A DNA stretch of 40,216 nt. It comes from an uncultured Pelagibacteraceae bacterium (lineage in GTDB: Bacteria; Pseudomonadota; Alphaproteobacteria; Pelagibacterales; Pelagibacteraceae). A program made the position numbers and the translations under genes. The DNA lies in NCBI GenBank assembly GCA_902516345.1, contig CABXYJ010000007.1, forward strand, positions 1-40,216, given 5' to 3'. The notes under the pieces are model-generated. The model had not been told where the DNA came from and searched no databases. It saw only the letters and a program-made list of their open reading frames with translations. Within the stretch, counting starts at the first letter, position 1, and every line of letters starts with the position of its first letter. Shown one piece after another: positions 18,927 through 27,802 of the stretch.

Positions 18927-20034
18927 ATGAATACAAAGAAGACATCGCTGTACCAATTACATCAAGACTGTAAGGCAAAATTTGTTGAATTTGCCGGCTA
19001 TCAAATGCCAATTCAATATTCTGAAGGTATTGTTGAAGAGCATAAATTCACAAGAAATCACTCAGGTATATTTGATGTTTCACATATGGGTCAATTATTT
19101 ATTTATGGAGGTGAAGATTTAATAAATGATTTAGAAAAAATTTTTCCGTTAGATTTGAAAAAATTTAAGATTAAATCACTCAAAATATAGCTTCTTAATG
19201 GATAAAGATGCTGGAATTTATGATGATTTAATAATTACAAAAGTTCATGAAGGTTTTTTAATAATTCTTAATGCTGCATGTAAAGACAATGATTTTAAAA
19301 TTTTAAGGAAATTATTAGAGGAAAAGTATAGAATGGTTTTGGATGAAAATAGGTCTCTAATTGCAATACAAGGTCCTAAATCGTCAAAAATCTTAAATGA
19401 GGTTGTTAATGGAATAAAAGATTTAAATTTTATGTCAGGAAATTGGTTTTCATTTGAAAATCAGAAAATTTATATTACACGATCTGGATATACAGGAGAA
19501 GACGGGTTTGAAATATCTATCACAAATAATTACGTAGATAAGTTAACTAGAGAATTAATTAATAAGGGTTCCAAATTAATAGGTTTAGGAGCGAGGGATA
19601 CTTTAAGACTAGAAGCTGGCTTATGTTTATATGGCCATGAACTTGATAAAAACAAAACTCCAGTGGAAGCAAACTTAAAGTGGGCAATTTCAAAAGAAAG
19701 AATATCGAAAGGAGGTTTTATAGGTTCTGACATAATCATAAAACAATTAAATAATGGTGTTAGTAAAATTAGAGTTGGAATAAAACCTGAGGGAAGAATA
19801 ATTGCCAGAGAAAAAACAAAAATATTTAACCAATCAGATGTTAATATTGGAGAGATTACAAGTGGCACATTTGGACCAAGCGTTAATGGGCCCGTAGCAA
19901 TGGGTTATGTAGAAAATGAATTTTCAAAAAAAAATACTAAAGTATTTTTAGAGGTAAGAGGTAAAAAATATCCAGCTAGTGTTTGTAGTTTACCGTTCTA
20001 TAAAAAAAGTTATGTAAAAGGAGTAAATCAATGA
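18927..20034 (+). CDS. gcvT: Aminomethyltransferase (glycine cleavage T protein), interrupted by a +1 frameshift
   Basis: T protein of the glycine cleavage system, which moves the aminomethyl carbon from lipoyl-GcvH to tetrahydrofolate and releases ammonia. The gene is in two frames: 18927-19190 (N-terminal 87 codons, with [21 protein letters not shown] and IFDVSHMGQ) and a second frame open through to 20034 ([18 protein letters not shown] onward, [40 protein letters not shown]). Removing one A between 19173 and 19185, either from AAA at 19173-19175 or AAAA at 19182-19185, joins them into a normal 368-aa protein. The rest is intact, and gcvH and gcvP are whole, so a sequencing error or a very recent lesion is likely. 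It overlaps gcvH by four bases. Confidence 0.93.
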
Positions 20035-20411
20035 GTGAAGTAAAATATTCAAAAGAACACGAATGGATTAAACTAGAAGGAGATGTGGCAATAATTGGTA
20101 TCACAAAACATGCAACTGAAATGTTAGGGGATATAGTTTTTGCAGAACTTCCTGAAAAAGGCTCAAATGTTGATAAAGATGGAACTGCAGGTGTAGTGGA
20201 GTCGACAAAAGCAGCAAGTGATGTGTATACCCCTGTGAGTGGTGAGGTGGTGGATATTAATCAAGCTATAGTAGATGATCCGTCAAAAATTAATCAAGAT
20301 CCGGAAAATACAGCATGGTTTTTTAAACTAAAAATCAAAGATCCATCAGAAATGGATACTTTAATGAACAAAGATGATTACGATAAATTTGCAAAGGAGT
20401 CATCTACATAA
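20031..20411 (+). CDS. gcvH: Glycine cleavage system H protein
   Basis: Lipoyl carrier that shuttles the aminomethyl group among P, T and L proteins. The product is 126 aa, normal for the family. The sequence has [34 protein letters not shown] and the lipoylation site ESTKAASD with Lys60, followed by [12 protein letters not shown]. The start overlaps gcvT by ATGA, and the stop shares one base with the gcvP ATG. It lies in the glycine-riboswitch operon. Confidence 0.97.
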   Translation: MSEVKYSKEHEWIKLEGDVAIIGITKHATEMLGDIVFAELPEKGSNVDKDGTAGVVESTKAASDVYTPVSGEVVDINQAIVDDPSKINQDPENTAWFFKLKIKDPSEMDTLMNKDDYDKFAKESST

Positions 20412-23281
20412 TGTTACCAAACTCAGAAAAAGATTTTATAAAAAGACACATTGGACCATCAAAAGAAGATCAATCAAAGATGTTAAAAAAACTAAACTAT
20501 CAATCATTAAATGATTTAATTGAAAATACTGTTCCAGAAAAAATACAGTTCAAAGGTGAACTAAATATTGGTGACCCAAACTCAGAATATGAAGCTTTAA
20601 GAAAATTAAAAACCATTTCAAAGAAAAATCTAATTTACTCAAATTTTATTGGTATGGGTTATTATGGAACTTACACACCATATGTAATTTTAAGAAATAT
20701 TCTCGAAAATCCCGGTTGGTATACTTCTTACACACCGTACCAACCTGAAGTAGCCCAAGGAAGACTTGAGATGTTATTAAATTTTCAACAGATGATTGTA
20801 GACTTTACTGGTATGGATATTGCTAATGCTTCTCTATTGGATGAGGGGACTGCAGCTGCTGAAGCTATGGGTCTTAGTCATAGATTAAATAAAAAAGAGA
20901 GTAATTTAGTTTTTGTATCAGAAGATTGTCATCCTCAAACTATAAATGTAATTCAAACAAGAGCTGAACCAATGGGTCTAAAAGTTTTGGTCGGTAAAGA
21001 AGATAAGGTGTTAGAACAATTAAAAGAAGATTTGGTTTGTGGAATTTTACAATATCCAGGAACCTTAGGAGATATTAAAGATCCAAGTGAAGCAATAAGT
21101 AAAATTCATAAAAAGAATGGGAAGGCTATATTGGCTTGTGACTTATTAGTACTTGCAAAATTAAAAACCCCAAGAGAACTTGGCGCAGATATAGCAGTTG
21201 GAAGTTCACAAAGATTTGGTATCCCAATGGGATATGGGGGCCCACACGCAGCCTTTTTTGCAACGAAAGATGAGTATAAAAGATCAATGCCAGGAAGAAT
21301 TGTAGGTGTGTCAGTTGATAGACATGGTAATAAGGCTTATAGACTATCATTACAAACTAGAGAGCAACACATTAGAAGGGATAAGGCGACAAGCAATATT
21401 TGTACTGCTCAAGCTTTGCTAGCAATTGTTTCAGCAGCGTATGCTATTTATCACGGTCCAGAAGGAATTAGAAATATTTCTGAAAGAGTTTCTCAATTAG
21501 CAAAAAATTTTGCTGATAAAATAAAACAATCTGGATATGAACTATATTCTAATTATTTTTTTGATACTGTTACAATTATTACTAAAGAAAAGACTGATCA
21601 AATATATAAAAATGCTTTAGATCAAAAAGTTAATATAAGAAAAGTAAATTCTGAGATGCTTGCTGTTTCTTTTGATGAAAGAAAGAATGTATATAGAGTA
21701 AATCAACTATTAAAAATTTTTAATGTAGCAGAGTCAATTAAAAAAGAAGATCCTGCTGTAAGCTTACCCAACCTACCAAAAAAATTATTAAGAATCTCAA
21801 AATATTTAGAACATCCTGTTTTTAATTTATATCATTCAGAAACTGAAATGCTTAGATATTTAAAGAGATTGGAAGATAAAGATATAGCATTGAACAGAAC
21901 TATGATAGCACTTGGATCATGCACAATGAAGTTAAATGCTGCCGCTGAAATGACACCGATTTCTTGGAGAGAATTTGCGGAACCTCATCCATTCGTTCCA
22001 ATTGAACAAATGGAAGGGTTTAGAGATTTATTTACTGACCTAAAAAATTGGTTGCGATCTATAACTGGTTTTTCAGGTGTATCTCTTCAACCCAATGCAG
22101 GTGCTCAAGGTGAATATGCTGGTTTAATGGTTATCCGAAAGTATCACTTGGATAGAGGAGAGGCCAATCGTAATATATGTTTAATTCCAAGTTCAGCACA
22201 TGGCACTAACCCAGCAAGTGCACAAATGGTTGGAATGAAAGTGGTTGTTGTTAATTGTGACAAACAAGGAAATGTTGATTTTGATGATTTAAATAAAAAA
22301 GTAGAGCAACATTCTGAAAACCTTGGAGCATTAATGGTAACTTACCCATCTACGCATGGAGTATTTGAAGAAAAGATAACTGATATTTGTGAATTAGTAC
22401 ATAAACATGGTGGTCAGGTCTACATGGATGGAGCAAATTTAAACGCCCTTGTCGGAGTTGCAAAGCCTGGAAATTTTGGTCCGGATGTTTGTCATATTAA
22501 TTTACATAAAACATTCTGTATTCCACATGGTGGAGGAGGACCTGGTATGGGACCTATCGCATGTAAAAGACATTTACAGGTCTATCTACCTAATCATCCA
22601 GTAATAAAAGATTGTGGACCGATAACCGGAATTGGAGCAGTATCGGCAGCTCCTTGGGGTAGTTCAAGTATTCTTTCAATCTCTTGGATGTACATTAAAA
22701 TGATGGGATCAGAGGGATTAAAACTTGCTTCTCAAGTTGCAATATTAAATGCAAATTATATGGCACATAGGCTAAAAGATCACTTTCCAATATTGTACAA
22801 AGGATCAAACGGCAATGTTGCACATGAATGTATAATTGATATTAGAAACATTAAATCAGAGACAGGAATAACAGAGGAAGATATTGCAAAAAGATTAATA
22901 GATTTTGGATTCCACGCACCCACAATGTCATGGCCTGTAGCTGGCACCATGATGATAGAGCCAACTGAAAGTGAGGGCTTATCAGAAATTGATAGATTTT
23001 GTGACACATTAATTAAGATTAAACAAGAAATAGAAAAAATTAAATCAGGTGAATTTGATAAGATAGATAATCCAATTAAAAATGCTCCACACACAGATAG
23101 TGAACTTGCTTCTGATAATTGGACACATAAATATTCAAGAGAGGAAGCCGCTTATCCAGCAAAATTTCTTCGAGCAAATAAATTTTGGCCTCCAGTTGCA
23201 AGAGTGGATAATGTTTATGGTGACAAGAATATATTTTGTACTTGCCCAAGCATGGATGAATTTAAAGAAGATGCAGCTTAA
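20411..23281 (+). CDS. gcvP: Glycine dehydrogenase (decarboxylating), P protein
   Basis: PLP enzyme that decarboxylates glycine and loads the aminomethyl group on GcvH. The 956-aa single-chain form joins the two halves that some bacteria encode separately. N-terminal half: RHIGPSKEDQSKML, YTPYQPEVAQGRLEMLLNFQQM, LLDEGTAAAEAM. C-terminal half: LGSCTMKLNAAAEM, SLQPNAGAQGEYAG, HGTNPASAQM, and HINLHKTFCIPHGGGGPGMGP with the PLP lysine at 700. The length and all motifs are intact. A flavoprotein gene begins six bases after the stop with no visible terminator, so the transcript probably continues. No gcvL (dihydrolipoamide dehydrogenase) is present here; the cell's shared Lpd would serve. Confidence 0.98.
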   Translation: MLPNSEKDFIKRHIGPSKEDQSKMLKKLNYQSLNDLIENTVPEKIQFKGELNIGDPNSEYEALRKLKTISKKNLIYSNFIGMGYYGTYTPYVILRNILENPGWYTSYTPYQPEVAQGRLEMLLNFQQMIVDFTGMDIANASLLDEGTAAAEAMGLSHRLNKKESNLVFVSEDCHPQTINVIQTRAEPMGLKVLVGKEDKVLEQLKEDLVCGILQYPGTLGDIKDPSEAISKIHKKNGKAILACDLLVLAKLKTPRELGADIAVGSSQRFGIPMGYGGPHAAFFATKDEYKRSMPGRIVGVSVDRHGNKAYRLSLQTREQHIRRDKATSNICTAQALLAIVSAAYAIYHGPEGIRNISERVSQLAKNFADKIKQSGYELYSNYFFDTVTIITKEKTDQIYKNALDQKVNIRKVNSEMLAVSFDERKNVYRVNQLLKIFNVAESIKKEDPAVSLPNLPKKLLRISKYLEHPVFNLYHSETEMLRYLKRLEDKDIALNRTMIALGSCTMKLNAAAEMTPISWREFAEPHPFVPIEQMEGFRDLFTDLKNWLRSITGFSGVSLQPNAGAQGEYAGLMVIRKYHLDRGEANRNICLIPSSAHGTNPASAQMVGMKVVVVNCDKQGNVDFDDLNKKVEQHSENLGALMVTYPSTHGVFEEKITDICELVHKHGGQVYMDGANLNALVGVAKPGNFGPDVCHINLHKTFCIPHGGGGPGMGPIACKRHLQVYLPNHPVIKDCGPITGIGAVSAAPWGSSSILSISWMYIKMMGSEGLKLASQVAILNANYMAHRLKDHFPILYKGSNGNVAHECIIDIRNIKSETGITEEDIAKRLIDFGFHAPTMSWPVAGTMMIEPTESEGLSEIDRFCDTLIKIKQEIEKIKSGEFDKIDNPIKNAPHTDSELASDNWTHKYSREEAAYPAKFLRANKFWPPVARVDNVYGDKNIFCTCPSMDEFKEDAA

Positions 23282-23287
23282 TAATTA

Positions 23288-24526
23288 ATGAAAATTGCTG
23301 TTGTTGGTTCAGGTATCTCAGGATTAAGTGCTGCATATTACTTATCAAAAAAACATCATGTAGATCTTTTTGAGAAAGAAGATCATTTCGGAGGTCACTC
23401 CCACACTATTGATTTATCATTTGGCGCAAAAAAAGTTGCCGTTGACATAGGATTTATAGTATTTAACTTTGCGACTTACCCTAACTTAATTAATTTCTTT
23501 AATGAGAATAATATTGCAATAGAAAAAAGCGATATGTCTTTTTCTGTATCAGTAGAGAAGTCTTGTTTTGAGTATTGTGGTAAAGGATTAAATGGAATTT
23601 TTTCAAATAGAACTAATTTATTTAATTTGAGTTTCCTCAAAATGTTTTTTGATATAATTAAATTTTACAAAAAATGTGATGATATAAAAAAATTTCCTGA
23701 AGAAATTACACTTGGAGAATATTTAGATAATGAGAGTCTTTCAAAAGAATTCATTAATTACCATTTGATACCAATGGTTTCAGCTATATGGTCAATGCCA
23801 CCTAGCGCTGCAAATCAAATGCCATTGAGATTTTTCTTAAAATTTTTCCAAAATCACGGTCTATTCAAATTAAAAGATAGACCTCAGTGGTATACTGTTG
23901 CAAATCGGAGTAGGACATATGTTCATAATATCCTTTCAAAAATTAATGGCGAACATTTTAAAAATTATCCAATCAAAAAAATCAAAGCTAAAACAACAGG
24001 TATAGATTTGTATTATGGTGGAGAAAGTGAATACTTTAATTACGATAAGGTTGTTTTAGCTACGCACGCAAATGAAGCTCTATCAATAATTGATAATCCT
24101 ACTGATCAAGAGAAAAAAATATTATCAAATTATAAATATAAAGAGAATATTGCATATATTCATACAGATGAAAAAGTCATGCCAAAAAATAAAAAAGCTT
24201 GGTGTTCGTGGAATTCTTCAATTAAGAAAAATGAAATTGAGAAAAATTCAATTACATATTGGCTTAATTTATTACAAAACCTTAAATGTGAAAAAAATAT
24301 CTTTCTTACATTAAACCCTTATTTTGATATTGATAAGTCGAAGATTTTAAAAAAAGTAAGGTTTACTCACCCATATTTTGATCAATCTGCATTAAATTTT
24401 CAAAGTCAGCTAACAAATTTACAAGATAAAAGAAATATTCTTTTTTGTGGTAGTTATTTTGGTTACGGTTTTCATGAAGATGGAATAAAATCATCTATTG
24501 AAATGCTGAAAAACCTTAATGACTAG
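23288..24526 (+). CDS. NAD(P)/FAD-dependent amine-oxidase-like flavoprotein of the cfa/DUF1365 cluster
   Basis: A 412-aa flavoprotein. The N-terminal Rossmann motif is VVGSGISGLSAAYYLSKK with Gly7-x-Gly9-x-x-Gly12, then LFEKEDHFGGHSHTID, which resembles protoporphyrinogen oxidase, amine oxidase and phytoene desaturase-like proteins; the C-terminal LFCGSYFGYGFHEDGIKSSIEML (about residues 387-409) is the closing FAD segment. It is soluble, with no signal peptide. In many proteobacteria the same protein is found next to DUF1365 and a Cfa-like methyltransferase, as here, and it is presumed to oxidise or reduce a modified fatty acyl chain; the reaction is not read from the sequence. It starts six bases after gcvP and overlaps DUF1365 by eight. 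Confidence 0.85.
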   Translation: MKIAVVGSGISGLSAAYYLSKKHHVDLFEKEDHFGGHSHTIDLSFGAKKVAVDIGFIVFNFATYPNLINFFNENNIAIEKSDMSFSVSVEKSCFEYCGKGLNGIFSNRTNLFNLSFLKMFFDIIKFYKKCDDIKKFPEEITLGEYLDNESLSKEFINYHLIPMVSAIWSMPPSAANQMPLRFFLKFFQNHGLFKLKDRPQWYTVANRSRTYVHNILSKINGEHFKNYPIKKIKAKTTGIDLYYGGESEYFNYDKVVLATHANEALSIIDNPTDQEKKILSNYKYKENIAYIHTDEKVMPKNKKAWCSWNSSIKKNEIEKNSITYWLNLLQNLKCEKNIFLTLNPYFDIDKSKILKKVRFTHPYFDQSALNFQSQLTNLQDKRNILFCGSYFGYGFHEDGIKSSIEMLKNLND

Positions 24527-25277
24527 TTATATTTATAATGGCACTGTTATACATAAAAGGTTCAAACCAAAAATACATTTTTTTAAATATAAAGTATTTT
24601 CACTTTTAATCGATCTTTCAGAATTAGATAATTTGGATAAAAAAACTAGTTTTTTCTCATACAATAAATTTAACTTAATGAGTTTTTTTGATAAAGATCA
24701 TGGTGATAGAGATGGCTCATCACTAATTAATTGGGTAAAAAAAAATCTCAAACAAAATAATGTTAATTGCGAAAATATTAAAATTAAACTTTTGTGTTAC
24801 CCAAGAATTTTTGGGTACGTTTTTAATCCTTTGAGTGTTTTTTATGTTTACGATGATAATAAAAATTTAGTATCTATATTATATGAAGTAAAAAATACTT
24901 TTGGGGAACAACACACTTATGTTTTTAAAATAAATAATAATAATTTATCTAAACATAATTGTGAAAAAAAATTTCACGTTTCACCATTTATTGAAATGAA
25001 TTGTAATTATTTTTTTAAAGCTTCAAAACCTGCAGATAATATCTCAGTCGTAATAGACCAATATCAATCAAACGAAAAAATATTATATGCATCACAAAAT
25101 GGAAAAAGAACCGATTTTACAACTTCAGAGTTAATTAAATCTTACTTAAAACATCCATTAATGACCTTCAAAATTATAGCTGCGATACATTTTGAAGCGT
25201 TTAAATTATGGATTAAAGGAATAAAGTTCATCCAAAAAAAAATTAAAATAAAAAACAATATATCTTTTGAAAATTAA
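24519..25277 (+). CDS. DUF1365 family protein
   Basis: A 252-aa protein of the DUF1365 family, recognised by YNGTVIHKRFKPKIHFFKYKVF at the N-terminus, CYPRIFGYVFNPLSVFYVYD (about 92-111), YEVKNTFGEQHTYVF and the later HVSPFIEMNCNYFF segment. It ends in a Lys-rich tail. The biochemical role of the family is not established; it is almost always encoded between the flavoprotein and the Cfa-like methyltransferase, as here, and so is thought to work on the same lipid. The start lies inside the flavoprotein gene and the stop shares its last base with the methyltransferase ATG, so all three are coupled. Confidence 0.88.
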   Translation: MTSYIYNGTVIHKRFKPKIHFFKYKVFSLLIDLSELDNLDKKTSFFSYNKFNLMSFFDKDHGDRDGSSLINWVKKNLKQNNVNCENIKIKLLCYPRIFGYVFNPLSVFYVYDDNKNLVSILYEVKNTFGEQHTYVFKINNNNLSKHNCEKKFHVSPFIEMNCNYFFKASKPADNISVVIDQYQSNEKILYASQNGKRTDFTTSELIKSYLKHPLMTFKIIAAIHFEAFKLWIKGIKFIQKKIKIKNNISFEN

Positions 25278-26456
25278 TGGTTTTGTATAAATTTACAGAC
25301 AAATTTGTCTTTAATATACTTTCTAGCATTAAAGTTGGATACCTGGAAATTATAAATTATGATGGTGCATCTTTTAAATTTGGTAATCCTAAAGATGAAT
25401 TAAGAGCCAAATTGAAAATAAAAAAACAAAATTTTTCCTTTAATTTGATAAAAGGTGGCAGCATTGGTTTTGCAGAGTCGTATATGAGAGGAGAATTTGA
25501 AACAGATAATTTGTCCAATTTAATTGAGATTACTGCTAGGAATATCAAAATTATTTATAAGTTTTCAGGGTTGCTTGATTTTCCATTAGTGAATTTTTTT
25601 AAGAACACATTTATAAAAAATACAAAAAATAGAAGTAAAGAAAATATTGCAAAACATTATGATCTTGGAAATGAATTTTTTTCATTATGGCTTGATGAAA
25701 CTTTGACTTATTCGAGTGGAATATTTAATGATACTATAAAAAATCTTTCAGAAGCACAAAATTACAAATATCAAAAAAATGATTGATTTAATAAGACCAA
25801 ATAATGGAGATAAAGTTTTAGAAATTGGATGTGGTTGGGGTGGCTTCGCTGAATACTTAGGAAAAAAATATGATGTAAAATTAGATTGTATTACTATTTC
25901 AAAAAAACAATTTGAGTATGCAAGAAAAAGAATACATAAGTGTGGCTTAAATGAAAAAGTAAATATTGAAATTAAAGATTATAGAGATTTAAAAAATAAG
26001 TATAATTCAATTGCCTCAATTGAAATGATTGAGGCAGTAGGTCAAAACTATTTGAAAAGTTACTTCAAGACTATTAAGAATAATTTATCATCAGATGGAA
26101 TGGCAGCTATCCAAGCTATTACTATAGATGATAGTTTATATGACAGATATAAGACTAAACAAGATTTCATCCAAAAATATATTTTTCCTGGAGGATTCCT
26201 TCCTAGTAAAAATAGTTTAAATAAATATGTTTCAGATAATGGATTGACAATAAAGTCTTATGACTCTTATGCCGATCATTATGCAAATACATTAGCTATC
26301 TGGAAAAATGAATTTAATAAAAAATGGGATTTGATTAAAAATCAAGGATTTGATTTAACTTTTAAAAGAATGTGGGAATTTTATCTTTCATATTGTGAAG
26401 CAGGCTTTAAATCAAAAAATACTGATCTAATACAGTTCTCAATTCAAAATAGATAA
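25277..26456 (+). CDS. Cyclopropane-fatty-acyl-phospholipid synthase-like methyltransferase, interrupted by a +1 frameshift
   Basis: SAM-dependent enzyme that adds a methylene or methyl group to unsaturated acyl chains of membrane phospholipids. The N-terminal part (25277-25786) has the lipid-binding domain and HYDLGNEFFSLWLDETLTYSSGIF with NLSEAQNYKYQK; the C-terminal part (open through to 26456) continues with the SAM motif VLEIGCGWGGFAEYL, SIEMIEAVGQNYL, IFPGGFLPS and YADHYANTLAIW. The two frames meet at A7 (25773-25779): deleting one A reads QKMIDLIRP and gives a normal 392-aa protein. An indel in a homopolymer is a classic sequencing error, but a real lesion or polymerase slippage cannot be excluded. 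Homology to Cfa is clear; whether the product is a cyclopropane or another methylated acid is not. Confidence 0.9.
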
Positions 26457-26459
26457 AAA

Positions 26460-27020
26460 ATGAAGAATAATTTTAATTTTTTTAAGTTATCAAAATCAAT
26501 TATATTGATTATCTTATTATTCTTAATTACAAGCTGCTCAAACAATAGCGCAATGAAACCAGAAGATTTTAAAAATAAAAAACCAAGATTAATAATTGAG
26601 GAATATTTATCTGGAAATGTTAAAGCTTGGGGTGTTCTTCAAAATAGATCAGGAAAAGTAACTCGTCAATTTTCTGCAGACCTTGATGGTAAATGGGATG
26701 GTAAGAAACTAATCCTTGATGAGAAATTTAATTGGGATGATGGAGAAGTACAAACTAGGCAGTGGCAAATAACAAAAATTGATGAGAACCATTATGAAGG
26801 CACTGCAGGCGATGTAGTGGGTAGAGCAAAGGGTTATTCTTACGGACCAGCTTTTAAATTTGAGTATGTTTTATTAGTTCCTGTGAAAGGTAAAGAAATA
26901 AAGATTACATTTGATGATTGGATTTTTAAACAAGACGATAGAGTTGCAATTAATAGAGCAACAATGACAAAGTTTGGTTTCAAAGTTGCAGAGCTTACTG
27001 TTGTGTTTGTTAAAGATTAA
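26460..27020 (+). CDS. DUF3833 family lipoprotein
   Basis: A 186-aa lipoprotein: a Lys-containing start, a hydrophobic run and a lipobox LITSC with lipidated Cys26. The mature part carries the DUF3833 pattern RLIIEEYLSGNVKAWGVLQNRSGKV, then DLDGKWDGKKLILDEKFNWDDGE, RQWQITKIDENHYEGTAGDVVGRAKG and a C-terminal DDWIFKQDDRVAINRATMTKFGFKVAELTVVF. The family is a common companion of the Cfa/DUF1365 cluster and looks like a lipid-binding beta-barrel, but no function is proven. It starts three bases after the methyltransferase and converges with the SDR gene, sharing TTAA. Confidence 0.87.
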   Translation: MKNNFNFFKLSKSIILIILLFLITSCSNNSAMKPEDFKNKKPRLIIEEYLSGNVKAWGVLQNRSGKVTRQFSADLDGKWDGKKLILDEKFNWDDGEVQTRQWQITKIDENHYEGTAGDVVGRAKGYSYGPAFKFEYVLLVPVKGKEIKITFDDWIFKQDDRVAINRATMTKFGFKVAELTVVFVKD

Positions 27021-27778
27021 TCATTCTTTTGATATTTTGTCATTTTTCCTATTAATCCAAAATAAATTTTACTTGGTAAAAAACTTAGAACTTTAAGTAT
27101 TACTGTAAGTGATTTTGGAAAATGAATTTCAAAGCTATTGTTTCTAACTAGACCATTAAAAATTTTGTCAGCTGCATATTCAGTAGTTTTTAAAAAGGGC
27201 ATCTTAAAGTCATTTTTATCAGTCATAGGTGTCTTGATAAAACCAGGGGAAACCAAACAAATCCTTACATTGGATCTTTTGAAATCGAAATACAAACTTT
27301 CTGCTAAATTGTTTAATGCAGACTTAGATGGACCATACCCAGTAGAGTTTGGCAATCCTCTGTAGCCAGCGATCGAGGAGACTATTGTAATTGTTCCGCT
27401 CTTCCTACTTTTATAATAATTTTCGACAGCTTTAATGCTATAAAGTGTTCCAAAAAAATTTACTTTAAAAACATCTTCAATTTGCTCAGTGTCTATATCC
27501 TTTTCTTTTTTTGGATTCCAAGTTCCTGTTGAGAAAAAACAAATATCAATCTCTTTAAATTTTTTTCTAATTTGTTCGAATACTTCGACACATTTAATCT
27601 TATCAGTGACGTCTAATGGAAATGAATAAATATTGTCATTATTATTTGAGATCTCTTTTAGGAGGTTTTCACGTCTAGCAGATATTGCAACATTCCATCC
27701 CTCATTAGCAAATTTAATCGCTACAGCTTTCCCAATACCTGTGCTTCCACCAGTTATCCAAATTGTTTTATTATTCAT
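27017..27778 (-). CDS. Short-chain dehydrogenase/reductase (SDR family)
   Basis: A 253-aa classical SDR using NAD(P)H. The cofactor motif TGGSTGIG is at 9-16, the catalytic Ser at 134 or 135 (IVSSIAGY), and YGPSK with Tyr148 and Lys152. A C-terminal hydrophobic extension (VILKVLSFLPSKIYFGLIG) could associate with the membrane. SDRs occur in clusters with DUF3833 and Cfa-like genes, so it may reduce a product of that pathway, but here it is on the opposite strand. The substrate is not predictable. It is divergent from tspO across a gap of at most 24 bases. Confidence 0.9.
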   Translation of the reverse strand: MNNKTIWITGGSTGIGKAVAIKFANEGWNVAISARRENLLKEISNNNDNIYSFPLDVTDKIKCVEVFEQIRKKFKEIDICFFSTGTWNPKKEKDIDTEQIEDVFKVNFFGTLYSIKAVENYYKSRKSGTITIVSSIAGYRGLPNSTGYGPSKSALNNLAESLYFDFKRSNVRICLVSPGFIKTPMTDKNDFKMPFLKTTEYAADKIFNGLVRNNSFEIHFPKSLTVILKVLSFLPSKIYFGLIGKMTKYQKND

Positions 27779-27802
27779 TATTAAGTGATGTATAATACTT
27801 AT
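27779..27802. promoter_or_regulatory. Divergent SDR/tspO gap with near-symmetric -10 element
   Basis: The gap contains GTATAATAC (27790-27798), symmetric at eight of nine bases. On the + strand TATAAT (27791-27796) is a perfect -10 that would start RNA at about 27803, the tspO ATG. On the - strand TATTAT (27797-27792) would start RNA about six bases before the SDR ATG (27778). No clear -35 is seen on either side. Confidence 0.45.

Noticed and set aside
25773..25786. Programmed -1 frameshift at the A7 run in the Cfa-like gene
   Set aside because: The downstream frame is +1 relative to the upstream one, so a -1 slip would not reach it. No stimulatory stem-loop or family precedent was seen.
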